64,000 nt of DNA from Roseiarcus sp963816065 (GCA_963816065.1 CAWFJG010000011.1:62001-126000); one strand, 5' to 3'. Shown: positions 1 through 7,671, counted from the stretch's first letter. The notes: generated by a model not told the origin, from the letters alone. Numbers and translations are program-made.

Positions 1-1
1 C

Positions 2-220
2 GATCTGCAGATGCCAGGCATGGATGGTTTTGCAGCGTTCGAGGCGCTCGCAGCCGATCCGCAGACCCAAAGCATCCCGATCGTCGTGCTGACCTCGCAG
101 ACCATCGACGCCGGTCTAAACGCCCGCTTTCCCACGGGGACGCGGCTCGTGTCGAAGAACATGATCTCCAGGGAAAGCGTCTCTCTCTTCCTGAGAGAAG
201 CGATGCAGGCCTCACAGTGA
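2..220 (+). CDS. Response-regulator receiver domain, C-terminal part (5' truncated by window)
   Basis: The frame is open from the first bases of the window. It begins exactly at the phospho-acceptor segment, read as D-L-Q-M-P-G-M-D-G, followed by the receiver beta4 strand (IVVLTS) and the conserved Lys region (LVSKN). It stops at 218-220, so this is the last two thirds of a CheY-like receiver. Whether a kinase or other domain precedes it cannot be seen. The stop codon overlaps the GTG start of the next gene (GTGA), which suggests translational coupling in one signalling operon. Confidence 0.85.
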   Translation, partial: DLQMPGMDGFAAFEALAADPQTQSIPIVVLTSQTIDAGLNARFPTGTRLVSKNMISRESVSLFLREAMQASQ

Positions 221-1434
221 GCGCGGCCGTCGCCCCTCTTATCCTCAATGTAGACGACAACGAGGCGCAACGATACGTCAAGACCCGGGACTTGCGTATT
301 AGCGGCTTCGCGGTCGTGGAGGCGGCGAACGGCGCGGAGGCCTTGCGGCTCGTCGAGCGCGACAAGCCCCAGGTGGTGCTCCTGGACGTTCAGCTCCCCG
401 ACATCATGGGTCCCGAGGTCTGCGACTACGTCAAGCGGCGGTGGCCTGAGGTCATGGTCCTCATGACTTCGTCAACCTTCACCGAATCGCAGCACCGAGC
501 GCTCGGTCTCGACGCGGGCGCGGATTCCTACCTGGTGCAGCCGGCCGAGCCGCTCGAGCTCGCCGCCGCGGTCAATTCGCTCCTGCGAATCCGGAAGTCC
601 GAGGACGACCTGCGGTCCCTCAATGCAACCCTGGAAAAGAAGGTCGCCGACCGCACCAACGAGCTTCACGAGATCAATCTTCGCCTGACCGACGAGATCA
701 ACCAGAGGGCCAAAGCCGAAGCGGCCCTGGTCCAGGCGCAGAAGATGGAGGCGATGGGCCATCTGACAGGCGGCCTCGCGCACGATTTCAACAACCTGCT
801 GACCGCGGTGATCGGCAATTTCGAACTGATCCTGAAACGGAACGCCGACCCCAGGATCGTGCGTCTGGCCGGCAACGGCCTCGCCGCAGCCAGGCGCGGC
901 GCAAAGCTCACCGCTCAGCTTCTCGCGTTTTCCCGACACCAGAAGCTCGACCCTGTCCCGCTGGACATCAACGTCCTCATTCAGGGCATGACTCCCCTGC
1001 TCTCCCAATCGTTGGGCGCCGCCATCGAGATCGACAAGCGCCTCGAAGACTACCTGCCGCCCGCGCTCGCCGACGCCAATCAACTAGAACTCGCCATCCT
1101 CAACCTTTGCATCAACGCGCGCGATGCGATGACGGACAAAGGCGGTCCGATCACCTTGAGGACGTCGTACGAGCCTGCGACCGACATGGTGCTCCTGTCG
1201 GTCGAGGATATGGGAAGCGGCATGCCGCCCGACGTCGTCGCGCGGGCGTTCGATCCATTCTTCACCACCAAGCCGCCCGGCAAGGGGACAGGACTCGGCC
1301 TGTCGCAGGTGTTCGGCGTTGTCCATCAGTTGGGCGGCGACATCTCCATCGACAGCAAGGTCGGAGAGGGCACCGCCGTCCGGATCAGACTCGAAGCGCT
1401 CGGAGACCGCGCCGCGGCGCGTCCTGGACGATGA
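217..1434 (+). CDS. Hybrid histidine kinase: N-terminal receiver + HisKA + HATPase
   Basis: This 405-residue cytosolic protein has no membrane segments. Residues 7-125 form a receiver domain with acidic residues D13/D14 and phospho-acceptor D57 (VVLLDVQLPD). A coiled-coil linker follows (about 128-178). The HisKA helix carries phospho-His H188 in the GGLAHDFNNLLT motif, and the HATPase domain carries an N box (NLCINARDAM), G1 (VEDMGSGMP), an F box (FDPFFTTKP) and G2 (GTGLGLS). The usual receiver Lys-Pro is Gln-Pro (YLVQP), which may alter signalling. The GTG start is set by a 4-base overlap with the upstream receiver. The layout suggests a phosphorelay in which the receiver controls the kinase. 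The input signal is unknown. Confidence 0.92.
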   Translation: MSAAVAPLILNVDDNEAQRYVKTRDLRISGFAVVEAANGAEALRLVERDKPQVVLLDVQLPDIMGPEVCDYVKRRWPEVMVLMTSSTFTESQHRALGLDAGADSYLVQPAEPLELAAAVNSLLRIRKSEDDLRSLNATLEKKVADRTNELHEINLRLTDEINQRAKAEAALVQAQKMEAMGHLTGGLAHDFNNLLTAVIGNFELILKRNADPRIVRLAGNGLAAARRGAKLTAQLLAFSRHQKLDPVPLDINVLIQGMTPLLSQSLGAAIEIDKRLEDYLPPALADANQLELAILNLCINARDAMTDKGGPITLRTSYEPATDMVLLSVEDMGSGMPPDVVARAFDPFFTTKPPGKGTGLGLSQVFGVVHQLGGDISIDSKVGEGTAVRIRLEALGDRAAARPGR

Positions 1435-1846
1435 GCACGCCCTCGCCGCCCCGAGCGCCGAACGCGTGCTCGTCGTCGACGACGACGACGATGTCAGACG
1501 GGCCATGACGGGAATGCTATCGGAGATCGGCTACACCATCCGGGAATGTGCGACGGGGGCCGAGGCGCTCGGGGCGCTGTCGGACTTCAACCCGGATCTC
1601 GTCATCGTCGATTTCGCCATGCCTGGTCAGAACGGCGCGGAAATCGCTCAGATCATCCGGCAAACGGCGCCGGTCCTGCCGATCGTGTTTGTCAGCGGCT
1701 ATGCCGACGACCTCGTCCTGGAGACGCTCGACGGCAACGCGCCTGTCCTGAGAAAGCCGTTCCGTCCGATCGAACTTGCGGCCGTCGTGCGTTCGGCCTT
1801 GGATGCGAGGTCCGAGGCCGAGACCACGGCTGAACCCGGCGGCTGA
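1431..1846 (+). CDS. Single-domain response regulator (start region apparently frameshifted)
   Basis: This CheY-like receiver has an acidic cluster VVDDDDD, phospho-acceptor D in LVIVDFAMPG, the Ser of VFVSGYADD and Lys in LRKPF. There is no output domain, so it is likely the phosphorelay partner or sink for the upstream kinase. An ATG at 1431 overlaps the kinase stop (ATGA) but is one base out of frame with the receiver. A single missing base near 1441 would fuse M-S-T to L-A-A-P-S-A-E-R. Otherwise translation would have to start at GTG 1466, right at the first beta strand, which is unusually short. I favour an indel in the sequence. Confidence 0.8.
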
Positions 1847-2030
1847 TCGCGGACACTCAGGCAGGACGGCGGGTTTTCGAGCTGTCCCGAAGACTGCGGG
1901 TCCCCGGCGCGCTCCAGCCCTTTCGTACGATGCGAGCGACGGTGTCCTTACGCGCCAAGTCGCCGGCCACGCGGCGCGCCCTCTCGCGCGATGACGAGGA
2001 AGCCTTGGGATTTAGCGCCTGCGTCTCCGG

Positions 2031-2648
2031 ATGTGCGCCCTCCGTCATTCGCCTGTCGCCTCGAGTGTGTTAGTCTTTCGTGAAGGGCAGGTCGTCTCAT
2101 CGAGTCTTTGGGCGAAAGTGAGCCAGAGCGTCTTGCGGTTCCTGATGACCGCCGATGTCGCCGTCGTGCGCCTTTGCGTGGCGTCGGCGCGGACCGCGTT
2201 CGGGCGCCGCCTCGCGGTCGACCTTAGCCGAATGGGAAACGGCCTCATCTATCCGGCGCTGGCGGCGCTCATGATCCTGGGCTGCGGCGCGCGCGGCTGT
2301 TATGCGGTGATCGCCGCAGCCATCAACGTCGGCTTCATCCACAGCGTCTACCCGATGATCAAGCGTCATGCGGCCCGCCAGCGGCCTTTCCAGGCGCATT
2401 CCGATCTCCAGCCTCTCCTCGCCACGCTCGACGAGCACTCGTTCCCGAGCGGCCACGTGATGACCCTGACTGCGGCGCTCGTCCCGATCGTCATCGCAAT
2501 TCCGGGTACGCTGTCACTTTCGCTGGCTGCCTGGTGCGCGATGGCTTGGGCGCAACTCGCCTCCGCCCATCATTATCCGAGCGATGTCTTCGCCGGCGCG
2601 GCGATCGCGATCGCCGTCTCCTATCCGCTCTCCCGGTACGTCCTCTAA
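2031..2648 (+). CDS. PAP2-superfamily membrane phosphatase with altered third motif
   Basis: The protein has about 205 residues and roughly five hydrophobic segments. PAP2 (lipid phosphate phosphatase / undecaprenyl-pyrophosphatase-like) motifs are visible: K-x6-RP as KRHAARQRP, then SFPSGH, then H-x3-D as HYPSD. The expected Ser-Arg pair six residues before the last His is Ala-Gln (in AQLASAHHYPSD), so one phosphate-binding Arg is missing. The likely role is dephosphorylation of an isoprenyl or lipid phosphate at the membrane. The Arg loss may mean changed substrate or weak activity. The start codon is uncertain; the first Met is used. It does not look co-transcribed with the signalling genes, because a gap of about 180 bp separates them. 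Confidence 0.75.
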   Translation: MCALRHSPVASSVLVFREGQVVSSSLWAKVSQSVLRFLMTADVAVVRLCVASARTAFGRRLAVDLSRMGNGLIYPALAALMILGCGARGCYAVIAAAINVGFIHSVYPMIKRHAARQRPFQAHSDLQPLLATLDEHSFPSGHVMTLTAALVPIVIAIPGTLSLSLAAWCAMAWAQLASAHHYPSDVFAGAAIAIAVSYPLSRYVL

Positions 2649-2663
2649 GGCGCCTTGCAACAT

Positions 2664-3410
2664 TCAAATGCAGCGCCCGCCGTCGACTTCCAGCACGACG
2701 CCGGTTAGGAACGCCGCCTCGTCGCTCGCCAGATAGAGCGCCGCGGCGCCGATGTCCGCCGAAGTCGAGAACCGGCCGAGCGGAACGGTCGCCTTGAAGG
2801 CCGCGCGCTTTTCTGGCGTGTCCTCGCCCATGAACATGGCCAGGAGCGGAGTCTCGCCTGCGACCGGGGCGAGCGCGCAGACCCGGATGTTGTCAGGCGC
2901 GAGTTCCACCGCCATCGACTTCGTCATGAGATGCACGGCGCCCTTGGAAGCGTTGTAGACCGTGAGCCCTGGGCGGGGCCTGAGCGCGGCGGTCGAGCCG
3001 AGGTTGATGAAGACGCCGCCCCCCTCGCGACGCATGTGCGGGACGAAGGCCTGCGCGGTCAGGAAAAGCGACTTCACGTTGACCGCGAAGATGCGGTCGA
3101 ACTCCGCCTCCTCGACCTCCATCAGCGGCTTGTTGCGATGGGTGGTGCCGGCGTTGTTGACCACGATGTCGACCCGGCCGAACGCCTCGATCGCGGCCTT
3201 CGCCGCCCGCTCGACGTCGTCGCGCTTCGAGACGTCCGCGGTCAGCGCGATCGCGGCGGGCCCCAGTCGCCGCGCCGCCGCTTCCGCGACCTCCGCCTTC
3301 ATGTCGAGGCAGGCGACCCGCGCCCCCTCGCGAGCGAACGTCTCGGCGATGCCATAGCCAAAGCCCTGCCCGGCGCCGGTCACCAGCGCCGCCTTGCCCT
3401 TCAGTCGCAT
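2664..3410 (-). CDS. SDR-family NAD(P)-dependent oxidoreductase
   Basis: This 248-residue classical short-chain dehydrogenase has TGxxxGxG as TGAGQGFG (residues 11-18), NNAG (about residue 89), a catalytic Ser in NLGSTAA and YxxxK in YNASK. The C-terminal VDGG is typical of FabG/glucose-1-dehydrogenase-like members. Asp at the end of beta2 (ACLDMK) favours NAD over NADP. The substrate cannot be inferred. The start lies 33 bp after the stop of the glutathione S-transferase gene, so the two are probably co-transcribed, transferase first. Confidence 0.9.
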   Translation of the reverse strand: MRLKGKAALVTGAGQGFGYGIAETFAREGARVACLDMKAEVAEAAARRLGPAAIALTADVSKRDDVERAAKAAIEAFGRVDIVVNNAGTTHRNKPLMEVEEAEFDRIFAVNVKSLFLTAQAFVPHMRREGGGVFINLGSTAALRPRPGLTVYNASKGAVHLMTKSMAVELAPDNIRVCALAPVAGETPLLAMFMGEDTPEKRAAFKATVPLGRFSTSADIGAAALYLASDEAAFLTGVVLEVDGGRCI

Positions 3411-3443
3411 GGCTCCTCAGTCCTTTCGCGGCGCCCTGTCGGC

Positions 3444-4079
3444 TCAACTCGCCTTCTTGCGTTCCTCGATCAGCCGCTCGTCGATCTCACGCGCCCGAAT
3501 CGCCGCCGGCCGGCCGCTGACCAGCGCCCAGTAGCGCTCGAACGCCGGGCGGCGGTCGACCTTGCCGAACGTCATGCCCCATCCGATTCCGGATCCGGCA
3601 TAGACGTCGGCTGCGGTGAATCGGTCGCCGGCGATGTACTCGGACCGATAGAGCGCGCCCTCGAGCGCCGCCAGGGTCCGCTCGAGATTGCCGTAGCCGA
3701 CCATCCCCTCCCGGTCCTGAGGGATCTCGAAACCCAGCGCCTTGTCGGTGACCGCCGGCTCGAGGCAGTCCGCGGCGAAGAAGAGCCAGCGATAATAGGG
3801 TCCGCGCTCGCGCGAGGTCGGAGGCGGCGCGAGGCCGGCCGCTGGAAAGGCGTCGGCCAGGTAGGCGCAGATGGCGGCGGTTTCGGTCACGACCGTGTCG
3901 CCGTGGCGGATCGCCGGCACCTTGCCCATGGGATTGATCGCCAGATAGTCCGGCGCCTTCATCGAATGGCCGAATTCCAGGATCTTGGTCTCGTAGGGCT
4001 GGCCGATCTCCTCCAGCATCCAGCGCACAATCCGGGCGCGGGACATGGGGTGGGTGTAGAAGACCAGTTCGTCACTCAT
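3444..4079 (-). CDS. Glutathione S-transferase family protein
   Basis: This 211-residue cytosolic enzyme has an N-terminal thioredoxin-like GST domain (residues 1-80). The substrate-handling start is YTHPMSRARIVRWML, the cis-Pro glutathione-binding loop is GKVPAI, and the ET pair lies in VTETAAICAYLAD. A helical C-terminal domain follows, with the capping motif FTAADVYAG. Met at 4079 (MSDELVFY) is chosen because the upstream 11 residues lack similarity to the fold. It is the first gene of a likely two-gene operon with the downstream SDR, consistent with detoxification of an electrophile, but the substrate is unknown. Confidence 0.9.
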   Translation of the reverse strand: MSDELVFYTHPMSRARIVRWMLEEIGQPYETKILEFGHSMKAPDYLAINPMGKVPAIRHGDTVVTETAAICAYLADAFPAAGLAPPPTSRERGPYYRWLFFAADCLEPAVTDKALGFEIPQDREGMVGYGNLERTLAALEGALYRSEYIAGDRFTAADVYAGSGIGWGMTFGKVDRRPAFERYWALVSGRPAAIRAREIDERLIEERKKAS

Positions 4080-4183
4080 CGGTTTGCTCTCCGCCCGCCC
4101 CGCCCAATACAATTCGTCCGGCGTCTGTGCTAGATCGATGACGAAAAGGCGACGCCCGCCTTCCCCATACGCCTGGAAAGCTC

Positions 4184-5230
4184 ATGCGCATCGAAACCGA
4201 CGTCAAGCTGGATTTCAAGGACGTTCTGATCCGGCCCAAGCGCTCGACCCTCAACACCCGCTCCGCCGTCGACGTCAGCCGGAGTTTTCGCTTCATCCAC
4301 ACCGGCTCGGAGTGGAAGGGATTTCCGCTCATCGCCGCCAATATGGACGTGACCGGGACGATGGAGATGGCCCGGGCTTTGGGTAAACATGGGGCGTTGA
4401 CGGCCCTGCACAAGCACTATCCGGAAGACGAGCTCGCCCGCTTCTTCGCCGGACCTGACGGCGCCCACGCCTTCTATTCGCTCGGTACGACCGCGGCCGA
4501 TTTCAAGAAGCTCGCCGCCGTGGCCAAGGCGGCGCGGATCCGGCTGATCTGCCTCGACGTCGCCAACGGCTACGCCGAGAAGTTCCTCGACGTCGTCAAG
4601 CGCGTCCGCGACGAGCATCCCGAGGCGGTGATCATGGCGGGCAACGTGGTCACCGGCGACATGACGGAAGCGCTGGTGATCGCCGGGGCCGACATCGTCA
4701 AGATCGGCATCGGCCCCGGGTCGGTCTGCACCACGCGACGAGTGACCGGCGTCGGCTACCCCCAGCTTTCCGCGATCATCGAATGCGCCGACGCCGCGCA
4801 CGGCCTCAAAGGCTGGGTCTGCGCCGACGGCGGCTGCACCGTGCCGGGCGACATCGCCAAGGCCTACGGCGCGGGCGCGGATTTCGTCATGCTCGGCGGC
4901 ATGCTCGCCGGCCACGACGAATGCGCCGGCGACGTCCGCTACGAGACGCGCGACGGCGAAAAGATCGCGGTCGGCATGACCTTCTATGGCATGTCGTCCG
5001 AGACGGCGATGAAGAAATACGCCGGCGGGGTCGCGCGCTACCGCGCCGCCGAAGGCAAGACCGTCGAGACTCCCTACCGGGGTCCGGTCGAGGGCACGAT
5101 GGGCGAGATCATGGGCGGCGTGCGCTCGATGATGACCTATATCGGCGCCGCGCACCTCAAGGAAGTCTCCAAGCGCACGACCTTCGTCCGCGTCACCGCG
5201 CAGACCAACGACGTGTTCGGGAGCCTGTAA
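4184..5230 (+). CDS. guaC: GMP reductase
   Basis: The 348-residue protein matches the normal length of bacterial GuaC. This IMPDH/GMPR-fold TIM barrel reduces GMP to IMP with NADPH in purine salvage. The catalytic Cys is C182 in the GPGSVCTTR loop. The family-specific beginning (KLDFKDVLIRPKRS), the ADGGCT nucleotide site and the GGMLAGHDE phosphate loop are all present. CBS domains, found in IMP dehydrogenase, are absent. The gene is transcribed divergently from the GST gene, about 105 bp away, and appears to be monocistronic. Confidence 0.96.
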   Translation: MRIETDVKLDFKDVLIRPKRSTLNTRSAVDVSRSFRFIHTGSEWKGFPLIAANMDVTGTMEMARALGKHGALTALHKHYPEDELARFFAGPDGAHAFYSLGTTAADFKKLAAVAKAARIRLICLDVANGYAEKFLDVVKRVRDEHPEAVIMAGNVVTGDMTEALVIAGADIVKIGIGPGSVCTTRRVTGVGYPQLSAIIECADAAHGLKGWVCADGGCTVPGDIAKAYGAGADFVMLGGMLAGHDECAGDVRYETRDGEKIAVGMTFYGMSSETAMKKYAGGVARYRAAEGKTVETPYRGPVEGTMGEIMGGVRSMMTYIGAAHLKEVSKRTTFVRVTAQTNDVFGSL

Positions 5231-5312
5231 CGGCGACTTCGGGACGCAGCCGACGGGCGCGCCCGCCACGCTCCGGGTGGCCCTTCAGAGATGCGCCTCC
5301 AACGTCGCCTCC

Positions 5313-6176
5313 TCAGGCCGCCACGCCGTTCTGCAGCATCCGCATGGTCGCCGGCTTCCAGCCGGTCGGGGTCAGGATCATCGGGACGTCGAAGGGAACC
5401 GGCGCCGCGGCGGGCCGGGCGGTCTCGGGCGCGGAATCCATGTTATCAGGGAGTTGCGCAGGGTTTTCCGGGCGATCGCAACGTCCTGAGGCGAAAAGCT
5501 CGGCCGGTCCATTGCCAAGCTCCTTTGCGCCTTGCGACGACGCCGGATCGGCGCCGGCCGGGGCGAGAACCTCACGGTCGTCAGGCTCGGAAGCGATGCG
5601 AAACTCGGCCTCTCGAGCCAGGCGCGAGGCCGCCGCGGCGTCCGCGTTTCCGGGCGCGGAATCAATCCTTTCAAGGCCTTGCGCCGAGTTTTCCGGGCGG
5701 TCGCCGCCCCGGTCGTCCTCGAGCTCGCCGCCGCCGAGCCACGCCTTGGCGAAGGCGACGTCCTCCTCCGCCGGCGCGTCGAGCCGCGGGGCCTCGGGCC
5801 GCGCCCACTCGGCGGCGAAGGCGCCGCCGTAGCGGTCGAGTTCGCGCACGATCTTCACGACCTGGTCGACCGCCTTGAGGTTGGTCGGCGACATGGCGCT
5901 GAACGCCACCAGCAGCGCCTCGTTGAGGCGACTGACCTGGATCGCGACAAATTCCATCGGCGGGCGCGGCATGCGGCGCGCCAGGATCTCCCTCATGATC
6001 GCCCGCAGCCGCTTCTCGCCGACCCCGACCCGAGCCGCGATCTCGGCGACCGACACGCCGCGGTTGAGATAGTCGACGATGAGCTGTTCCCGCTGAAATT
6101 TCTCGAGCCGCGCGGCGCGGGCGTCGGTGGGCGCAGGCAAGGGCTTAGCCGACAGGGCGTTGGGGCAATCGGACAT
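5313..6176 (-). CDS. Helix-turn-helix protein with repeated C-terminal peptide, under a LexA-type box
   Basis: The protein has 287 residues. After a short leader, a homeodomain-like HTH is visible (LIVDYLNRGVSVAEIAARVG, then a recognition helix with EKRLRAIMRE). A helical region ends in AVDQVVKIVRELDRYGG. The C-terminal half is low-complexity and holds two related copies of an 18-residue unit: DRPENSAQGLERIDSAPG and DRPENPAQLPDNMDSAPE. Start 6176 is preferred over 6212 because the upstream ATG overlaps the promoter -10, while 6176 has a GGAG about 10 bases upstream. The promoter is near-consensus and overlaps an SOS box. The target is unknown. It is likely a DNA-binding regulator or terminase-small-subunit-like HTH protein. 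Confidence 0.72.
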   Translation of the reverse strand: MSDCPNALSAKPLPAPTDARAARLEKFQREQLIVDYLNRGVSVAEIAARVGVGEKRLRAIMREILARRMPRPPMEFVAIQVSRLNEALLVAFSAMSPTNLKAVDQVVKIVRELDRYGGAFAAEWARPEAPRLDAPAEEDVAFAKAWLGGGELEDDRGGDRPENSAQGLERIDSAPGNADAAAASRLAREAEFRIASEPDDREVLAPAGADPASSQGAKELGNGPAELFASGRCDRPENPAQLPDNMDSAPETARPAAAPVPFDVPMILTPTGWKPATMRMLQNGVAA

Positions 6177-6206
6177 GCGGGGTGTTCTCCGGGAACGGGC
6201 GTATGA

Positions 6207-6221
6207 GAACATTATAGGAAC
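6207..6221 (-). promoter_or_regulatory. Putative LexA (SOS) box, GTTC-N7-GTTC
   Basis: On the minus strand the sequence reads GTTCCTATAATGTTC, that is GTTC, seven bases, GTTC. This is the alphaproteobacterial LexA operator pattern. It covers the -10 hexamer of the HTH-gene promoter, which is where a repressor would block transcription. The match to the direct-repeat consensus is exact. Regulation by LexA is inferred. Confidence 0.65.
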
Positions 6222-6240
6222 AACATTCCCTAATTGTCAA
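6211..6240 (-). promoter_or_regulatory. Near-perfect sigma70 promoter of the HTH gene
   Basis: On the minus strand TTGACA (6235-6240) and TATAAT (6211-6216) are separated by 18 bases. Both hexamers are full consensus, which is rare in such GC-rich DNA. The spacer also contains GGAATGTTGTTCC, an inverted repeat (GGAA-N5-TTCC). The predicted start site near 6204 gives a 5' leader of about 28 nt for the ATG at 6176 and rules out the ATG at 6212. Confidence 0.8.
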
Positions 6241-6324
6241 GATATTGGTCCCTGTCCGCCAGTCTCGTAAGGCGGCCAGCGCGCTAATCGCGTTCCGCGC
6301 TGGTTTACCGAGCCCGCCGGGCGA

Positions 6325-6480
6325 TCCTGCTAAGCCGTCGTGGCCGGGCCTGACCCGGCCATCCCCGAGACCACTGCCGACTGGCCGTAAGTCGCCGACG
6401 GTATGACGGAATCCAGCGACGACGATAAGGTGAAGCGGCGCCGCGTGGATGGCCGGGACAGGCCCGGCCATGACGCGGAG
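6325..6480. repeat. Inverted pair of REP-like palindromes (BIME-like)
   Basis: There are two hairpins: GGCCGGG-CCTGA-CCCGGCC at 6342-6360 and ATGGCCGGG-ACAGG-CCCGGCCAT at 6449-6471. The second is the reverse complement of the first, including the loop and flanks (about 26 of 28 positions agree). The unit is therefore two REPs head to head around roughly 90 bp, as in bacterial interspersed mosaic elements. It is non-coding. Confidence 0.7.
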
Positions 6481-6505
6481 GAACGTTTCTGCCAGAACCG
6501 GGAGT

Positions 6506-6602
6506 ACCGTGACGCGCCCGTCTTTACCGTTAGACCGCATGCCAATATCCCTATGCATGGACGGCATCGAAAGATCGGCCGCCGCCCTAAAAAAAGAGGA
6601 TT
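6506..6602 (+). repeat. Dispersed repeat copy 1 (related to the MITE-like element at 8331)
   Basis: About 97 bp align with 8333-8430 at roughly 80% identity by eye, sharing GTGACGCG, CCGTCTTTACCGTTA, CCGCATGCCAATATCCCTA and the poly-A stretch before GGATTT. The copy is degenerate at its right end. The stretch 6241-6650 contains no gene that I can support, only this repeat and the REP pair. Confidence 0.6.
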
Positions 6603-6650
6603 TAATGAAGCGCGGTGGGGCGCGAAAGGGAAACGGCCAGGTGGCGCAGC

Positions 6651-6963
6651 TCAGCGCCAGATGCTGATAACGGCGGCTACAGCCCCGACGATAGCGGCTA
6701 CGGTCGCGAACCGGAGCCAGATACGATCGGTCTCCTGCTTGCGACGATCAATCTCCTCCTGGGCTCTCTTTTCATCGAGCTTTTCGGCCAACCAATGGTC
6801 GATCGCCTTTCGTCTGACATCGCCGGCGGACGCGAAACCGCCAATCGGACTTTCGGGGCCAGCATGCCCGCCGGCCCAATTCGCTGAGCAGGAGAGTTAC
6901 ACGCTCGACGCCCATCCGCTCCAATTCGGCGCGCTGTTCTGAGCTCAGTTCTTGGTCTGTCAT
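6651..6963 (-). pseudogene. Small coiled-coil/membrane protein gene with a frameshift
   Basis: The gene opens with MTDQELSSEQRAELERMGVE. After about 28 codons the sensible reading moves to another frame (NWAGGHAG, then AIDHWLAEKLDEKRAQEEID, then a C-terminal hydrophobic segment FATVAAIVGAVAAVIS), ending at TGA 6651-6653. The total length is 3n+1, so one extra base near 6887 explains the break. The predicted intact protein is about 103 residues, with a charged coiled coil and one C-terminal transmembrane helix. The function is unknown. It may be a real pseudogene or a sequencing indel. Confidence 0.6.
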
Positions 6964-7019
6964 TGCGTTCGGCTCTACTATCTAATTTCCTAAGCGCTTG
7001 GGTTTTGATATCAGATGCA

Positions 7020-7268
7020 ATGCCGACCGTCTTCCGCTTCGATGGGCTGCGCGTCATCGTTTACTCGAACGATCATCGCCCGGCGCACGTTCACGTCAAG
7101 GGAGCGGCCGGAGAGGCTGTGTTCATCCTGCATTGCCCCGACGGTCCACCGACGCTACGCGAGAGTTTCGGCTTCCACGGAGCCGAATTGAGCCGCATCG
7201 AGATGGAACTGACCGGCGCTTTGGCGATCCTGTGTGCGAAATGGAGATCAATTCATGGCCGTACGTGA
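7020..7268 (+). CDS. DUF4160 domain protein
   Basis: The 82-residue protein starts at MPTVFRFDGLRVIVYSNDHR, the hallmark opening of DUF4160, followed by PAHVHVKG. The ATG at 7020 is chosen because all homology begins there, and upstream residues would be random. Its last codons overlap the start of the DUF2442 gene. DUF4160 and DUF2442 genes commonly occur side by side, and a toxin-antitoxin-like role has been suspected for such pairs. Here that is an inference from gene order only. Confidence 0.82.
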   Translation: MPTVFRFDGLRVIVYSNDHRPAHVHVKGAAGEAVFILHCPDGPPTLRESFGFHGAELSRIEMELTGALAILCAKWRSIHGRT

Positions 7269-7671
7269 GCAGGACGTTCATGAGGCCGAGAGGCGGATGT
7301 CGGGGCTTCGAGCCAACGGGTTTGCCGTATCCGCGCGCTATGATCGCCGCACGGCGCGCATCGTCATAGATCTCAATACGGGCGTGCAAATCGCTTTCCC
7401 GACCCGTCTGGCGGAAGGTCTTGCCGGCGCGTCGCCGGACGACCTGGCCGAAATCGAAATCAGTCCGGCTGGCCTCGGCCTGCACTGGCCGAAACTCGAC
7501 GCCGATCTGTATGTGCCGTCGCTCCTGCACGGCGCGCTCGGCTCAAAACGCTGGATGGCCGCGCAACTCGGGGAAGCCGGCGGCAAGGCCCGTTCAGGAG
7601 CGAAGGCCGCCGCGGCGAGGGAGAACGGCCGCAAAGGGGGCCGGCCGCGCAAAGCGGCGGGCCTTCTTTAA
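7255..7671 (+). CDS. DUF2442 domain protein
   Basis: The protein has 138 residues. The DUF2442 core runs over about residues 15-85 (VIDLNTGVQIAFPTR, then LAEIEISPAGLGLHWPKLDA and DLYVPSLLHG). The basic C-terminus NGRKGGRPRK resembles an AT-hook/nuclear-type basic tail and could contact DNA. The start ATG at 7255 lies 14 bp inside the preceding DUF4160 gene, a strong sign of translational coupling. Its partner is the DUF4160 protein. The biochemical function is unknown. Confidence 0.82.
   Translation: MAVREQDVHEAERRMSGLRANGFAVSARYDRRTARIVIDLNTGVQIAFPTRLAEGLAGASPDDLAEIEISPAGLGLHWPKLDADLYVPSLLHGALGSKRWMAAQLGEAGGKARSGAKAAAARENGRKGGRPRKAAGLL

Noticed and set aside
4130..5269. 379-residue minus-strand frame opposite guaC
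   Set aside because: Antisense shadow of a strongly recognised gene.
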